From Undibacterium hunanense (GTDB taxonomy: Bacteria > Pseudomonadota > Gammaproteobacteria > Burkholderiales > Burkholderiaceae_D), in NCBI RefSeq assembly GCF_014284335.1, contig NZ_JACOGF010000011.1:1-64000 (forward strand): DNA of 64,000 bases, read 5' to 3'. Of the stretch, positions 1 to 8,345 are shown in pieces. The translations under genes and the position numbers were made by a program. The notes under the pieces were generated by a model. That model had not been told where the DNA came from. It did no database searches and saw only the letters and a list, made by a program, of their open reading frames with translations. Each line of letters begins with the position of its first letter. Positions within the stretch are counted from its first letter, which is position 1.

Positions 1-116
1 TGCCTGATGACCATAGCTAATCGGTACCACCCCTTCCCATCCCGAACAGGACCGTGAAACGATTACGCGCCAATGATAGTGCTGCAACCAGTGTGAAAGT
101 AGGTTATCGTCAGGCT
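1..116 (+). rRNA. rrf: 5S ribosomal RNA
   Basis: The first bases (TGCCTGATGACC) pair with the last (GTCAGGC), forming the closing helix of a 5S rRNA. The interior carries the conserved CCCATCCCGAACAGG and GTGAAACG segments. The length of about 116 nt fits a bacterial 5S. The window opens at the gene's first base, so the 16S and 23S genes should lie just upstream. A strong intrinsic terminator follows, as expected for the end of an rRNA operon. Confidence 0.95.
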
Positions 117-126
117 TTTATTCCGC

Positions 127-165
127 AAACCCCCGCTCATATACTTGAGTGGGGGTTTTGCTTTT
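127..165 (+). terminator. rRNA operon intrinsic terminator
   Basis: A 13-bp stem (left arm 127-139, right arm 146-158, one G-U pair) closes a short loop and runs into a T-rich stretch (156-165). It lies 11 bases past the 5S end, so it terminates the rRNA transcript. Confidence 0.9.
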
Positions 166-235
166 GCGCGGACGGAATAGAGACCGCATCGCAAGCAGTA
201 ACAAGCATCAAAACAATCAAAACAACTTCAAGACC

Positions 236-350
236 TTTCAAATCAACATCAAGACCTCTCAACACAGAGGCACAGAGAATCCACAGAGGGCACCGAGAAA
301 GGCGAGAACAGCAAAAAACACAGAGAAATCTCTGTTTTGACTCTGTGTTC
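236..350. repeat. CACAGAG-type dispersed repeat, copy 1
   Basis: The stretch has repeated CACAGAG and CAGAGA words after an AAGACCT element. It is in inverted orientation to a second copy at 842-900, which reads CTCTGTG words followed by AGGTCTT. Internal arms (AACACAGAG and CTCTGTGTT) can fold. Such CACAGAG-rich intergenic elements recur in many proteobacterial genomes, but copy number here cannot be judged from one window. Open frames crossing it are not credible genes. Confidence 0.5.
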
Positions 351-469
351 TGGGCTTCTGATCTTATGTTCTTATCTTATTTCTGTCCCGTAGCGCTTCT
401 TCAATGCGTAGGGTGCGCTGCGCGCACCGCTCTCCTGAATAATGTCCTTGACAAACAATAACGAGTACA

Positions 470-660
470 TTCCCTCCCTTTCAAGGGGAGGGTTGGGGCG
501 GGGATGGGTTTCGGTCGATTGACGATGGATGAATTTACGTCGAAAGCCCACCCCATCCCAACCATTTCACCGCGCAGCTTGCAGGCTGCTTAGAAATTTG
601 TGGCACAAAGCTGCGCTTTGCGAATTCCCACAAATCTCCCCGTGAAGGGGACGGAGCTTT
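470..660. repeat. Large imperfect palindromic intergenic repeat
   Basis: Two G-rich/C-rich arms face each other: GGTTGGGGCGGGGATGGGTT near 490-510 and CCCACCCCATCCCAACC near 547-563. Each side also has a small hairpin built on CTTTCAAGGGGAG or CTCCCCGTGAAGGGG. A further inverted pair (ATTTGTGG and CCACAAAT) flanks an AAAGCTGCGCTTT core near 595-637. It resembles REP/BIME-like or MITE-like elements that sit between genes. There is no coding potential. Confidence 0.5.
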
Positions 661-841
661 AAGCACGACCATTGGCAAATGATATTCAATTGCAGAATTA
701 AGTCTCCGACCTGGAAAAATTACCAGAACACGGCGCGTACTTGACGTTCAGAACGAGTCAGGCACATTATTCCGCACAACAATAAGCCTGCACTGGAGCG
801 ACGAATTCAGATCCTTGGAGAGGGCGCTGCTTAGCATCAAC

Positions 842-900
842 AGATTCTCATGCATTTCTCTGTGACTCTGTGACTCTGTGTCTCTGTGCTTAAAGGTCTT
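842..900. repeat. CACAGAG-type dispersed repeat, copy 2 (inverted)
   Basis: CTCTGTG words followed by TTAAAGGTCTT are the reverse complement of the element near 251-290. The two copies flank the palindromic repeat, so the region between 5S and aqpZ is a nested block of repeats with no supported gene. From 900 to 1139 it is AT-rich and probably holds the aqpZ promoter (TATATT at 1050-1055), but I see no clean -35 partner. Confidence 0.45.
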
Positions 901-1139
901 GCAGCGCTGAATTTGACCAGCATGGAAATTCAATCTCTCCAGTTTTAATTCACGAATTTTCGATTTTGAAAGACATGTTTATTGCTCGCAATATTCAATT
1001 TGTCACACTTCTCATCACAAATTTTAACAATAAGGCAAGATAAATTTGCTATATTGATGCCACTTTGCTTTCAGTTTTGAATGGAATGAGAGTAAGGTGC
1101 TTAACATCCATATTCCTCAATAGAAAAGTGAGCGGGCAA

Positions 1140-1829
1140 ATGAAACAATACGGTGCGGAGTTTTTTGGGACGTTCTGGCTGGTGCTGGGAGGCTGCGGTA
1201 GTGCAGTGCTGGCGGCAGCCTTTCCGGGTGTGGGTATTGGCTTGCACGGTGTATCGCTGGCCTTTGGTCTGACAGTGTTGACCATGGCTTATGCGATAGG
1301 GCATATCTCTGGTTGTCACCTGAACCCAGCCGTATCCATTGGTTTGTGGGCTGGTGGCCGTTTTCCCGCGAATAAGTTGTTACCTTACATTGTGGCTCAG
1401 GTATTAGGCGGTATCGTGGCGGGTGGGGTGTTATACCTGATCGCCAGTGGCAAGGCCGGGTTTGATGTATCTGCCGGTTTTGCATCGAATGGTTATGCCG
1501 ATCACTCGCCAGGCGGCTATTCCTTGCTGGCTGGACTGGTAACAGAAGTCGTGATGACAGCCATGTTTTTGATCATCATCCTGGGGGCGACAGATGCACG
1601 TGCACCACAGGGTTTTGCACCGATTGCCATTGGTCTGGGCCTGACATTGATCCATCTGATCAGCATTCCGGTGACCAATACGTCGGTCAATCCGGCGCGC
1701 AGTACCGGCGTTGCGCTTTACGTTGGCGGCTGGGCGTTACAACAGTTGTGGCTGTTCTGGATTGCTCCTATTGTTGGCGCGGTGCTTGGTGCAGTTGCTT
1801 ATAAAGCTATCGCCAGTGAAGACAAATAA
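1140..1829 (+). CDS. aqpZ: Aquaporin Z
   Basis: Water-selective channel of the inner membrane (MIP family), 229 aa with six hydrophobic spans. The two half-helix signatures are visible as HLNPAVS in the first half and SVNPARST in the second. The C-terminal half carries [16 protein letters not shown], very close to Escherichia coli AqpZ, including the His and Arg of the selectivity filter that mark a water channel rather than a glycerol facilitator. An upstream in-frame start at 1065 would add 25 residues unlike the family, so I use the ATG that gives [10 protein letters not shown]. It stands alone between repeats and a DUF1415 gene. Confidence 0.92.
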   Translation: MKQYGAEFFGTFWLVLGGCGSAVLAAAFPGVGIGLHGVSLAFGLTVLTMAYAIGHISGCHLNPAVSIGLWAGGRFPANKLLPYIVAQVLGGIVAGGVLYLIASGKAGFDVSAGFASNGYADHSPGGYSLLAGLVTEVVMTAMFLIIILGATDARAPQGFAPIAIGLGLTLIHLISIPVTNTSVNPARSTGVALYVGGWALQQLWLFWIAPIVGAVLGAVAYKAIASEDK

Positions 1830-1964
1830 ATCTGGGTGACTGCTATGTATCTTGCTGGTGAGCTTGCCTGATGGAATGGCCCGCGATTACATTAAATTTT
1901 CTGATGTCATGCAGACAGAAAATTGGCATGTTATTCTCGGGCCTTCTTTGTTTTGATGTTGATC

Positions 1965-2531
1965 ATGACCAGCAATCTCCTTAACTCTGCGGATGTCATT
2001 GCAGCTACTGAATTGTGGCTGGAAAAGGCTGTTATCGGACTGAATTTATGTCCCTTTGCCAAAGCTGTACAGGTAAAGCAGCAAATTCGCTATATCGTTA
2101 GCCAGGCCCGTACGCCGGAAGCCTTGCTGGATGATCTGGCGCGAGAATTGGAATTGCTGGCAGAAGCAAATCCGGAAACAATCGAAACGACGCTACTGAT
2201 TCACCCGATGACTTTAAATGATTTTCTGGATTTCAATGATTTTCTGGATGTCGCCGATGGTCTGCTGGAAGAAGTAGAACTGGATGGTCAACTGCAGATC
2301 GCCAGCTTCCACCCGGATTATCAGTTCGCCGGCACCGAGCCGGATGATATTGAAAACTATACCAATCGTGCACCTTTTCCGACTTTACATCTGTTGCGTG
2401 AAGAGAGTATAGACAAAGCTGTTCTGGCTTTTCCAGAAGCGGAACAGATTTATGAAAAAAACATGGATACCATGCGTGAACTGGGCCACGAAGGCTGGCG
2501 CCGCTTGTTTTCCAAGTATGGCAAAAAATAA
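1965..2531 (+). CDS. DUF1415 family protein
   Basis: A soluble protein of about 188 aa. The family signature is seen near the N-terminus (WLEKAVIGLNLCPFAK), and a second conserved block, FHPDYQFAGTEPDD, lies near the middle. DUF1415 proteins are widespread in proteobacteria and have no established function; the conserved Cys and acidic/His residues suggest a small-molecule or metal site, but that is inference. There is no clear ribosome-binding site. ATG codons at 1956 and 1965 and a TTG at 1923 are all possible starts. The ATG at 1965 is chosen because it matches the usual length before the WLE motif. Confidence 0.8.
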   Translation: MTSNLLNSADVIAATELWLEKAVIGLNLCPFAKAVQVKQQIRYIVSQARTPEALLDDLARELELLAEANPETIETTLLIHPMTLNDFLDFNDFLDVADGLLEEVELDGQLQIASFHPDYQFAGTEPDDIENYTNRAPFPTLHLLREESIDKAVLAFPEAEQIYEKNMDTMRELGHEGWRRLFSKYGKK

Positions 2532-2985
2532 ACGACTGCTCTGATTTTTATAAAATGCTGACAGCGGCCATATGTATAGCAATTGAATTCTTATATTGAT
2601 ATGCAAATAAGTAATTTGTAATTGTGTCTGGTCACTACATTCTTACAAAATAATATTCCTTCCTATACTGCGGGGAGTATATGAAAGCTGTTCAAGATAT
2701 ATATCTATGGAAGCTGCCTCGACTGAATGCATATACTCCCTGAATATTCACTTTATTCACAGATGTGTCTGGATACGCATCTTCATGCGGTATTGCAGTT
2801 TTTCGTCATTCCCACGCAAATAACTTAATTTAAATGTAATTTTTCTGTAGAAAATTTGCTTTCACTTCATCAATTGCCACTGTTTCTTCAGAATTTCTGC
2901 ATGAGAGTGCCTTGTTATTTTGCGGGGCAACATGTACAGTAAGAGGTTGATTTTTCGCATTTTTCACCCTTAGTCTTCTATATCT
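2532..2985 (+). other. 454-bp AT-rich intergenic leader upstream of lysC
   Basis: No gene is supported here. The stretch contains competing inverted repeats. TATACT (2664-2669) can pair with AGTATA (2676-2681), while GGGAGTATATG (2673-2683) can pair perfectly with CATATACTCCC (2730-2740). A third hairpin (ATACGCAT 2773-2780 with ATGCGGTAT 2785-2793, one bulge) is followed by TTTTT at 2799-2803. This is compatible with a structured leader of lysC, but nothing matches the lysine riboswitch that I can recognise. Confidence 0.35.
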
Positions 2986-4236
2986 ATGGCTTTAATCGTC
3001 CACAAATACGGCGGTACTTCGATGGGTTCGACAGAACGCATCAAGAACGTCGCCAAACGCGTCGCCAAATGGCATGATGCCGGTCACCAGATAGTCGTGG
3101 TGCCTTCAGCAATGTCCGGCGAAACCAATCGTATCATCGGTCTCGCAAAAGAAATTTCTGCGCAACCTGATCCACGTGAACTCGACATGATCGCCTCTAC
3201 CGGCGAGCAAGTGTCGGTCGGCTTGCTGGCTCTGGCCTTGCAGGCCATAGGCAAGCAGGCTGTGTCGTATGCAGGCTGGCAGGTAGCCATCAAAACTGAT
3301 TCTGCCCACACCAAGGCACGTATCGCTTCGATTGACGATGCCAAAGTCAAAGCCGATCTTGACGCAGGCAAAATTGTCATTATTACCGGCTTCCAGGGTG
3401 TGGATGACAAGGGCAATATCACGACCCTTGGCCGTGGCGGTTCTGATACGTCTGCGGTGGCTGTGGCTGCTGCCCTGAAGGCGCAGGAATGCCTGATTTA
3501 CACAGACGTAGATGGTGTCTACACGACCGATCCACGCGTGGTTTCTGATGCCCGTCGTCTGAATACCGTGACTTTCGAAGAAATGCTGGAGATGGCATCG
3601 CTGGGTTCCAAGGTATTGCAAATTCGCTCGGTCGAATTTGCCGGTAATTACCGCATGCCTACCCGCGTCTTGTCATCACTGACTGACCCTTTAATGCCGC
3701 TGGAAGAAGAAGCAAAATCCGGCACCCTGATTTCGTTTGAGGAAGATACACACATGGAACAAGCTACCATCACCGGCATCGCGTTTAACCGTGATGAAGC
3801 AAAGATCACCGTTTTGGGTGTGCCGGACAAACCAGGCATCGCCTACCAAATTCTGGGACCTGTTGCCGATGCCAATATCGAAGTCGACATGATCATCCAG
3901 AATCAGTCGGTAGAAGGCAAGACTGATTTCACCTTCACGGTACCACGTGGTGAATACACCAAGGCCATGGAAGTGCTGGAAGGCAGCGTCAAGGCGCATA
4001 TCGGTGCCGGCAGCATCGTTGGTGACTCCAAGGTATCGAAGGTATCTGTGGTCGGCGTAGGCATGCGTAGCCATGTGGGTATTGCATCCCAGATGTTCCG
4101 CACCCTGTCGGAAGAGAGCATCAACATTCAGATGATTTCCACATCAGAGATCAAAATCTCTGTATTGATCGACGAAAAATACATGGAACTGGCCGTGCGT
4201 TCCCTGCACAAAGCTTTTGGTCTGGAAAGTGCATAA
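2986..4236 (+). CDS. lysC: Aspartate kinase
   Basis: Catalyses ATP-dependent phosphorylation of L-aspartate, the first step toward lysine, threonine, methionine and diaminopimelate. At 416 aa it is full length. The N-terminal kinase signature KYGGTSMGS is followed by the amino-acid kinase fold, including GRGGSDTSAVA and the YTDVDGVYTTDPR segment. The C-terminal third holds two ACT domains (ITVLGVPDKPGIA and VSVVGVGMRSHVG), which bind the feedback inhibitor. This is the monofunctional LysC/Ask architecture. An internal Met just before the ACT part (MEQATITGIAF) could start a beta subunit, as known for some family members, but no sequence evidence decides this. Confidence 0.95.
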   Translation: MALIVHKYGGTSMGSTERIKNVAKRVAKWHDAGHQIVVVPSAMSGETNRIIGLAKEISAQPDPRELDMIASTGEQVSVGLLALALQAIGKQAVSYAGWQVAIKTDSAHTKARIASIDDAKVKADLDAGKIVIITGFQGVDDKGNITTLGRGGSDTSAVAVAAALKAQECLIYTDVDGVYTTDPRVVSDARRLNTVTFEEMLEMASLGSKVLQIRSVEFAGNYRMPTRVLSSLTDPLMPLEEEAKSGTLISFEEDTHMEQATITGIAFNRDEAKITVLGVPDKPGIAYQILGPVADANIEVDMIIQNQSVEGKTDFTFTVPRGEYTKAMEVLEGSVKAHIGAGSIVGDSKVSKVSVVGVGMRSHVGIASQMFRTLSEESINIQMISTSEIKISVLIDEKYMELAVRSLHKAFGLESA

Positions 4237-4265
4237 AAGAAAAGATGATTTTTTTGGGTTGACTG

Positions 4266-4294
4266 TTGACCAAAATCATTCAAACAGCTATTAT
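4266..4294 (+). promoter_or_regulatory. Sigma-70 promoter of tRNA-Ser
   Basis: TTGACC (-35, 4266-4271) and TATTAT (-10, 4289-4294) are separated by exactly 17 bp, 45 bp upstream of the tRNA. Transcription would start near 4301. Confidence 0.75.
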
Positions 4295-4338
4295 CTCGGT
4301 CTCGATTGCGACTGAGTAGTTAGCGGTTGTAATAGTGT

Positions 4339-4430
4339 GGAGATGTGGCCGAGTGGCCGAAGGCACTTCCCTGCTAAGGAAGCATTTGGGGTAACCTGAA
4401 TCGTGAGTTCGAATCTCACCATCTCCGCCA
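4339..4430 (+). tRNA. serV: tRNA-Ser (anticodon GCU)
   Basis: The acceptor arms GGAGATG (4339-4345) and CATCTCC (4420-4426) pair and are followed by G and an encoded CCA. The anticodon loop reads CTGCTAA, giving anticodon GCU for AGC/AGU serine codons. A long variable arm and the TTCGAATC T-loop are present, as expected for a class II serine tRNA of 92 nt. It has its own promoter upstream and a terminator downstream. Confidence 0.95.
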
Positions 4431-4439
4431 GCAATACTG

Positions 4440-4475
4440 AAAAAGCCCCTGGTTTCCAGAGGCTTTTTCTTTTTA
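4440..4475 (+). terminator. Terminator of tRNA-Ser
   Basis: AAAAGCCCCTGG pairs with CCAGAGGCTTTT (one mismatch) around a tiny loop, followed by a T-rich tail. It lies 10 bases past the tRNA. Confidence 0.85.
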
Positions 4476-4584
4476 ATGTTGCGGAAATTTGATGAGGATG
4501 CCTTTTTATTAATGCAAAAAAAGCGTTTCTTAAAAATAGTGTGGTGTCATTTCTTGATTGGCATTACTGCCACTGCATGATGAG

Positions 4585-5811
4585 TTACTTTTTATTTAGT
4601 GCCATTTGCAGCAAGTTTAATTGAGCCGGCAGGCAAATGGTTTTAAGGTCGTATCGTTCCAGAATAGTCTTGCGTGCATTCTGTCTTAAAAATGCATATG
4701 CCTCAGGTTCTTGCAACACATCAATCACCCGCTGAGCAATTTTCTTAGGGGAAAAGATATCTACCAGCAAGCCATTTTCTCCATCGGTGATTACCTCTTC
4801 TACTGGTTGAGTGCCAGATCCCACCACAATGCAACCTGTCGACATGGCTTCGAGCATTGACCAGGACAAGACGAAGGGGTAAGTTAAATAAACGTGTACG
4901 GACGATATTTGCAAAATGCGGATATAAGCCGAATAGGGAACTTTGCCTAAAAAATGTACACGGCTTGAATTAATACTACTTCCCAGTTCTTGAAGTAGTT
5001 GCTCCCTGAAAGTAATGCCCGAACTTAATTGCGGGCCATAGCTGGTCTCGTCTCCACCAACGATCAGAATATGCGCCTTGGGGCGATTTGCTAATATGGA
5101 TGGCAGGCTACGCATGAAGCTGGGGAAGCCTCTATACGGCTCCAGGTTGCGCGCAACGTACGTCACTACCTCATCATCAGCCGTTAGCTCAACGTCGCTG
5201 TCAGGTATCGCAAAGCGTGCAGACGGGTTGGGTGCTGCTACCTGCGTATCTATGCCTTCATGCGTGATATGTAGTTTGTATTGATATTCTTCAGGATAAA
5301 GCGATTTTTGCCAGTTCGTCGGGCATTGCCCAAAATCGGCGGCATCCAGCGCCAGCAAATTGCCAAGATTCTTGGTGCGAATTCTGGGGCCTGTATCGAA
5401 AATCAATGGTGGGCCCGGTTCAAACCCAACGTCTGCTCCATGCAGCCTATAAAAAAACTCGAAATAACCGATCAGAGGCGTATCCGGGTAGACATCTTTC
5501 AGATACCACGGCTCACCCCAGCCATTGTGCGCAAGCATGACGTCAGGGGTAAAGCCCTGTTCTTTTAATGACAAGGCAACCCGCGCCACATTCTGCGCGT
5601 TCAGCACGGCAGCTTCCGTTTCCTGCAAATAATGGTGGATGCCTGCTGTGACAGGGCGCTGTGGCTTATACACAAAATTTTGAACACCAGGCAAACTGGC
5701 ATCGGTCCTTTGCGTAATAAAAAGCACCTCGTTGCCAGGCGTTGCTCCGAGATGGCGGGCCAGGTGCAAGTATTGACCCGGGAAATTTTGGTGGACGAAT
5801 AAGACTTTCAT
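4585..5811 (-). CDS. Glycosyltransferase family 4 protein
   Basis: A 408-residue cytoplasmic glycosyltransferase of the GT-B fold. The N-terminal acceptor domain begins MKVLFVHQNFPGQ. The C-terminal donor domain has the ARNLEPYRGFPSF segment, HFLGKVPY and the catalytic-type region SWSMLEAMSTGCIVVGS with the spaced acidic residues of GT4 enzymes. An upstream GTG at 5829 would add six residues; the ATG at 5811 fits the family start. It is transcribed away from the type I secretion operon. Donor and acceptor cannot be told. Modification of the secreted giant protein or of surface polysaccharide is possible but is only inference from location. Confidence 0.85.
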   Translation of the reverse strand: MKVLFVHQNFPGQYLHLARHLGATPGNEVLFITQRTDASLPGVQNFVYKPQRPVTAGIHHYLQETEAAVLNAQNVARVALSLKEQGFTPDVMLAHNGWGEPWYLKDVYPDTPLIGYFEFFYRLHGADVGFEPGPPLIFDTGPRIRTKNLGNLLALDAADFGQCPTNWQKSLYPEEYQYKLHITHEGIDTQVAAPNPSARFAIPDSDVELTADDEVVTYVARNLEPYRGFPSFMRSLPSILANRPKAHILIVGGDETSYGPQLSSGITFREQLLQELGSSINSSRVHFLGKVPYSAYIRILQISSVHVYLTYPFVLSWSMLEAMSTGCIVVGSGTQPVEEVITDGENGLLVDIFSPKKIAQRVIDVLQEPEAYAFLRQNARKTILERYDLKTICLPAQLNLLQMALNKK

Positions 5812-6115
5812 GGGATTGGCACTGTACACGATTCACGGTAATTCGAAAATCTACTCATCCCGATTCAATGGCAAAATTTAATTATTTAAATTGTGAAAAA
5901 ATGTGACATAATATGCGTGCGCGAGCAAAGGTGATTTATTTTTGTATCTGTCGACGTAGGTATCCAGATGTGTTCGGGCACCAATGGGATTGCATATTTA
6001 CCTGGAAGATCGCACGCATGCGATGTGTTGCAACGGTGGCACCATGCTGCCAATTTCTCTATTTTATTCCTCAGTAACCAGCCTTCAAGCATGATCAGAC
6101 CCCTTTTTCATATCT
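5812..6115. other. 304-bp AT-rich divergent control region
   Basis: This stretch separates the glycosyltransferase (minus) from the exporter gene (plus) and must carry both promoters. CATAAT near 5907 could serve as a -10 hexamer, but I find no matching -35 at 16-18 bp. No gene, terminator or obvious operator was recognised. Confidence 0.4.
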
Positions 6116-8305
6116 GTGCTTGCTGATGCATTCCATAAAGCTTACATCCTGATGTTCGGACGAATTACACGTACTTTATTCCCACGCCAAAATAATCAAC
6201 CTGAGCAACGGTTGGGGCGCGAAGTGTTTGCCCTTGATGATGTGGTGTGGGCAATGGGCAGCTTTTGCGCCTTGAATCGCAAGCCGTTTGATAGTGGTTT
6301 GCTGACACGTCAATTTCCGCCACCGTATACCAGTGATTCTTTTATCCATGCTGGTCGGGCATTAGGTTTTCGTATTAAACGCAAGGACTGCGATAGCAAG
6401 GCGATTGCAAGTTTGAGCCTGCCGTGCCTGGCAATACTGCGTGCCAACGTCCTTGATGTGGCTGATACCGGCACGTCAACAATGCCTCTGGTACGACCTG
6501 CCATCGTCGTCCAGGTCAACACTGACCATGTCGTGTTATTCGAGGCCGGTAGCAATGTCCCCAAAAACCTTGATCATGCTGCATTTGAACGTGATTATGC
6601 CGGGACGGTTTTTCAGCTGACACCAGAAACACAAAGCCCATCTGATCCCGATGCCACCAAAAACGGCAAAGCGATATTCGGATTTAAATGGTTTATTCCA
6701 GAGCTGCTGAAACATCGCCGGGTGTGGCGTGATGTGCTCATCGCTTCACTGATCATTCAATTGCTGGCTTTGGGCACGCCTCTGTTTACCCAGGTTGTGA
6801 TAGACAAAGTAGTGGTCCATCGTACAGAAAGCACCTTGATAGTGATTGGTGTCGGGCTGTTCGTCTTCATGCTGTTCTCCGCATTATTGTCCTGGGTACG
6901 CCAGTATCTTGTTTTGCATACAGGTAATCGGGTCGATGCTGTTTTGGGCAGCGCTGTTTTTGAACATCTGTTTAAACTGCCACCCCGTTATTTTGAACAC
7001 AGGCCAACCGGTGTCATTGCAGCACGCCTGCATGGGGTAGAAACCATACGTGAGTTTGTCGCCAGTGCAGCGGTTACCCTGATTTTGGATTTGCCTTTTT
7101 TGCTCATCTTTGTTGGCATCATGTTCTATTACAACGTCACCTTGACGCTGCTGGCATTGTCGCTGATCGCTTTGATCGTCTTGCTTAGCCTGGTGATGGC
7201 GCCGATTTTTCGTGACCGTTTAAATCAGCAATTTTTGCTGAGCGCACGCAATCAGGCTTTTGTGACGGAATATGTGTCTGGCCTGGAAACGGTAAAAAGC
7301 CTGCAAATGGAACCACAGCTAAGCACGCGTTACGGTAATTACCTGGCGGATTATCTACAGGCAGGCTTTGCCATGAAGCAGATCGCAAATACCTATAACG
7401 TGGCAGCCAATGGCCTTGAACAATTAATGTCGCTGCTCGTATTGATGGTGGGCGCCTATACCGTCATGAATGACAGCACCTTTACCATCGGTATGCTGAT
7501 TGCCTTCCAGATGTTTGCTGGTCGTGTCTCACAACCGATGTTGCGCATAGTCGGGTTGTGGCAGCAATTTCAGCAAGCCAATATGTCGGTGCAGCGCCTG
7601 GGCGACATCATGAACGCGCCGGTAGAGCCGTATTCCATTTTGCCAAACCGCCTGCGCGAAAGTCGTGGCAGCATCAGTATAGACAATCTCAGTTTCCGGT
7701 ATGGCGACAACCTGCCATTTCTGTACAAGGGCTTTAATATGCGGGTAGAACCGGGGCGTGTGATTGCCATCATGGGGCCGTCTGGTTCCGGCAAGAGCAC
7801 TCTGGCCAAGCTCCTGCAAGGCTTTTATGTGCCGGTTGATGGGCAAATCAAAATCGATGGCAATGACATTCGCCATCTGTCGGCCAACGAATTAAGAAAT
7901 TACTTTGGTGTAGTGCCGCAAGAGACGGTCCTGTTTTCCGGCACCATACTCGACAATCTGCTAATGGCCAACCCGCTCGCCACCTTCGAGCAGGCGGTTA
8001 ACGCCAGTCGTATGGCAGAAATGCATGACACCATAGAAAGCCTGCCGCAAGGCTATCAGACAGAAATTGGTGAACGTGGGGTTGGTTTGTCTGGCGGCCA
8101 AAAGCAACGCCTGGCCATTGCCCGCGCGTTATTGAAGCAACCCAAAATCCTGGTCTTTGACGAAGCAACCAGCAGCCTGGATACGGAAACGGCAGAACAT
8201 TTTGCAGCGACCATAAATCAATTGAAAGGGCAAGTCACCATGCTGTTTATTACGCATGCATTGCCGAAGAATTTGATGGTGGATGAGGTGGTGAGGATTG
8301 GGTAG
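6116..8305 (+). CDS. Type I secretion ABC transporter (HlyB family permease/ATPase)
   Basis: Inner-membrane exporter that drives one-step secretion of an RTX substrate through HlyD and TolC partners. Residues 1-150 form a C39 peptidase-like domain in which the catalytic Cys appears replaced, as in HlyB, where the domain only docks substrate. About 200-480 is the six-helix transmembrane region. The ATPase has Walker A GPSGSGKST, signature LSGGQKQRLAIARAL, Walker B ILVFDEATSSLD and the FITHA switch His. At 729 aa it is normal for HlyB/LapB proteins. The start is uncertain: GTG at 6116 or ATG at 6152, neither with a good ribosome-binding site. The cognate substrate, HlyD and TolC lie downstream. 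A decayed copy of its last 120 bp recurs at 9278-9399. Confidence 0.93.
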   Translation: MLADAFHKAYILMFGRITRTLFPRQNNQPEQRLGREVFALDDVVWAMGSFCALNRKPFDSGLLTRQFPPPYTSDSFIHAGRALGFRIKRKDCDSKAIASLSLPCLAILRANVLDVADTGTSTMPLVRPAIVVQVNTDHVVLFEAGSNVPKNLDHAAFERDYAGTVFQLTPETQSPSDPDATKNGKAIFGFKWFIPELLKHRRVWRDVLIASLIIQLLALGTPLFTQVVIDKVVVHRTESTLIVIGVGLFVFMLFSALLSWVRQYLVLHTGNRVDAVLGSAVFEHLFKLPPRYFEHRPTGVIAARLHGVETIREFVASAAVTLILDLPFLLIFVGIMFYYNVTLTLLALSLIALIVLLSLVMAPIFRDRLNQQFLLSARNQAFVTEYVSGLETVKSLQMEPQLSTRYGNYLADYLQAGFAMKQIANTYNVAANGLEQLMSLLVLMVGAYTVMNDSTFTIGMLIAFQMFAGRVSQPMLRIVGLWQQFQQANMSVQRLGDIMNAPVEPYSILPNRLRESRGSISIDNLSFRYGDNLPFLYKGFNMRVEPGRVIAIMGPSGSGKSTLAKLLQGFYVPVDGQIKIDGNDIRHLSANELRNYFGVVPQETVLFSGTILDNLLMANPLATFEQAVNASRMAEMHDTIESLPQGYQTEIGERGVGLSGGQKQRLAIARALLKQPKILVFDEATSSLDTETAEHFAATINQLKGQVTMLFITHALPKNLMVDEVVRIG

Positions 8306-8330
8306 GAATCAATTTTAGCAACGCGCTATT

Positions 8331-8345
8331 AAGGAGATTAAATTG
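8331..8345 (+). promoter_or_regulatory. Ribosome-binding site deciding a TTG start
   Basis: AAGGAG (8331-8336) followed by a 6-nt spacer and TTG (8343-8345). The next in-frame ATG (8355) is 18 nt away, too distant for this site. Confidence 0.75.

Noticed and set aside
54..461. Open frame of 135 codons over the 5S rRNA and repeats
   Set aside because: It begins inside the 5S gene, crosses the rRNA terminator and the CACAGAG repeat, and has no protein-like features.
1000..1017. Pho box before aqpZ
   Set aside because: Only one half (TTGTCAC) fits; the second (CTCATCA) does not match.
2532..2985. Lysine riboswitch upstream of lysC
   Set aside because: No conserved lysine-riboswitch core could be recognised; only local inverted repeats are seen.
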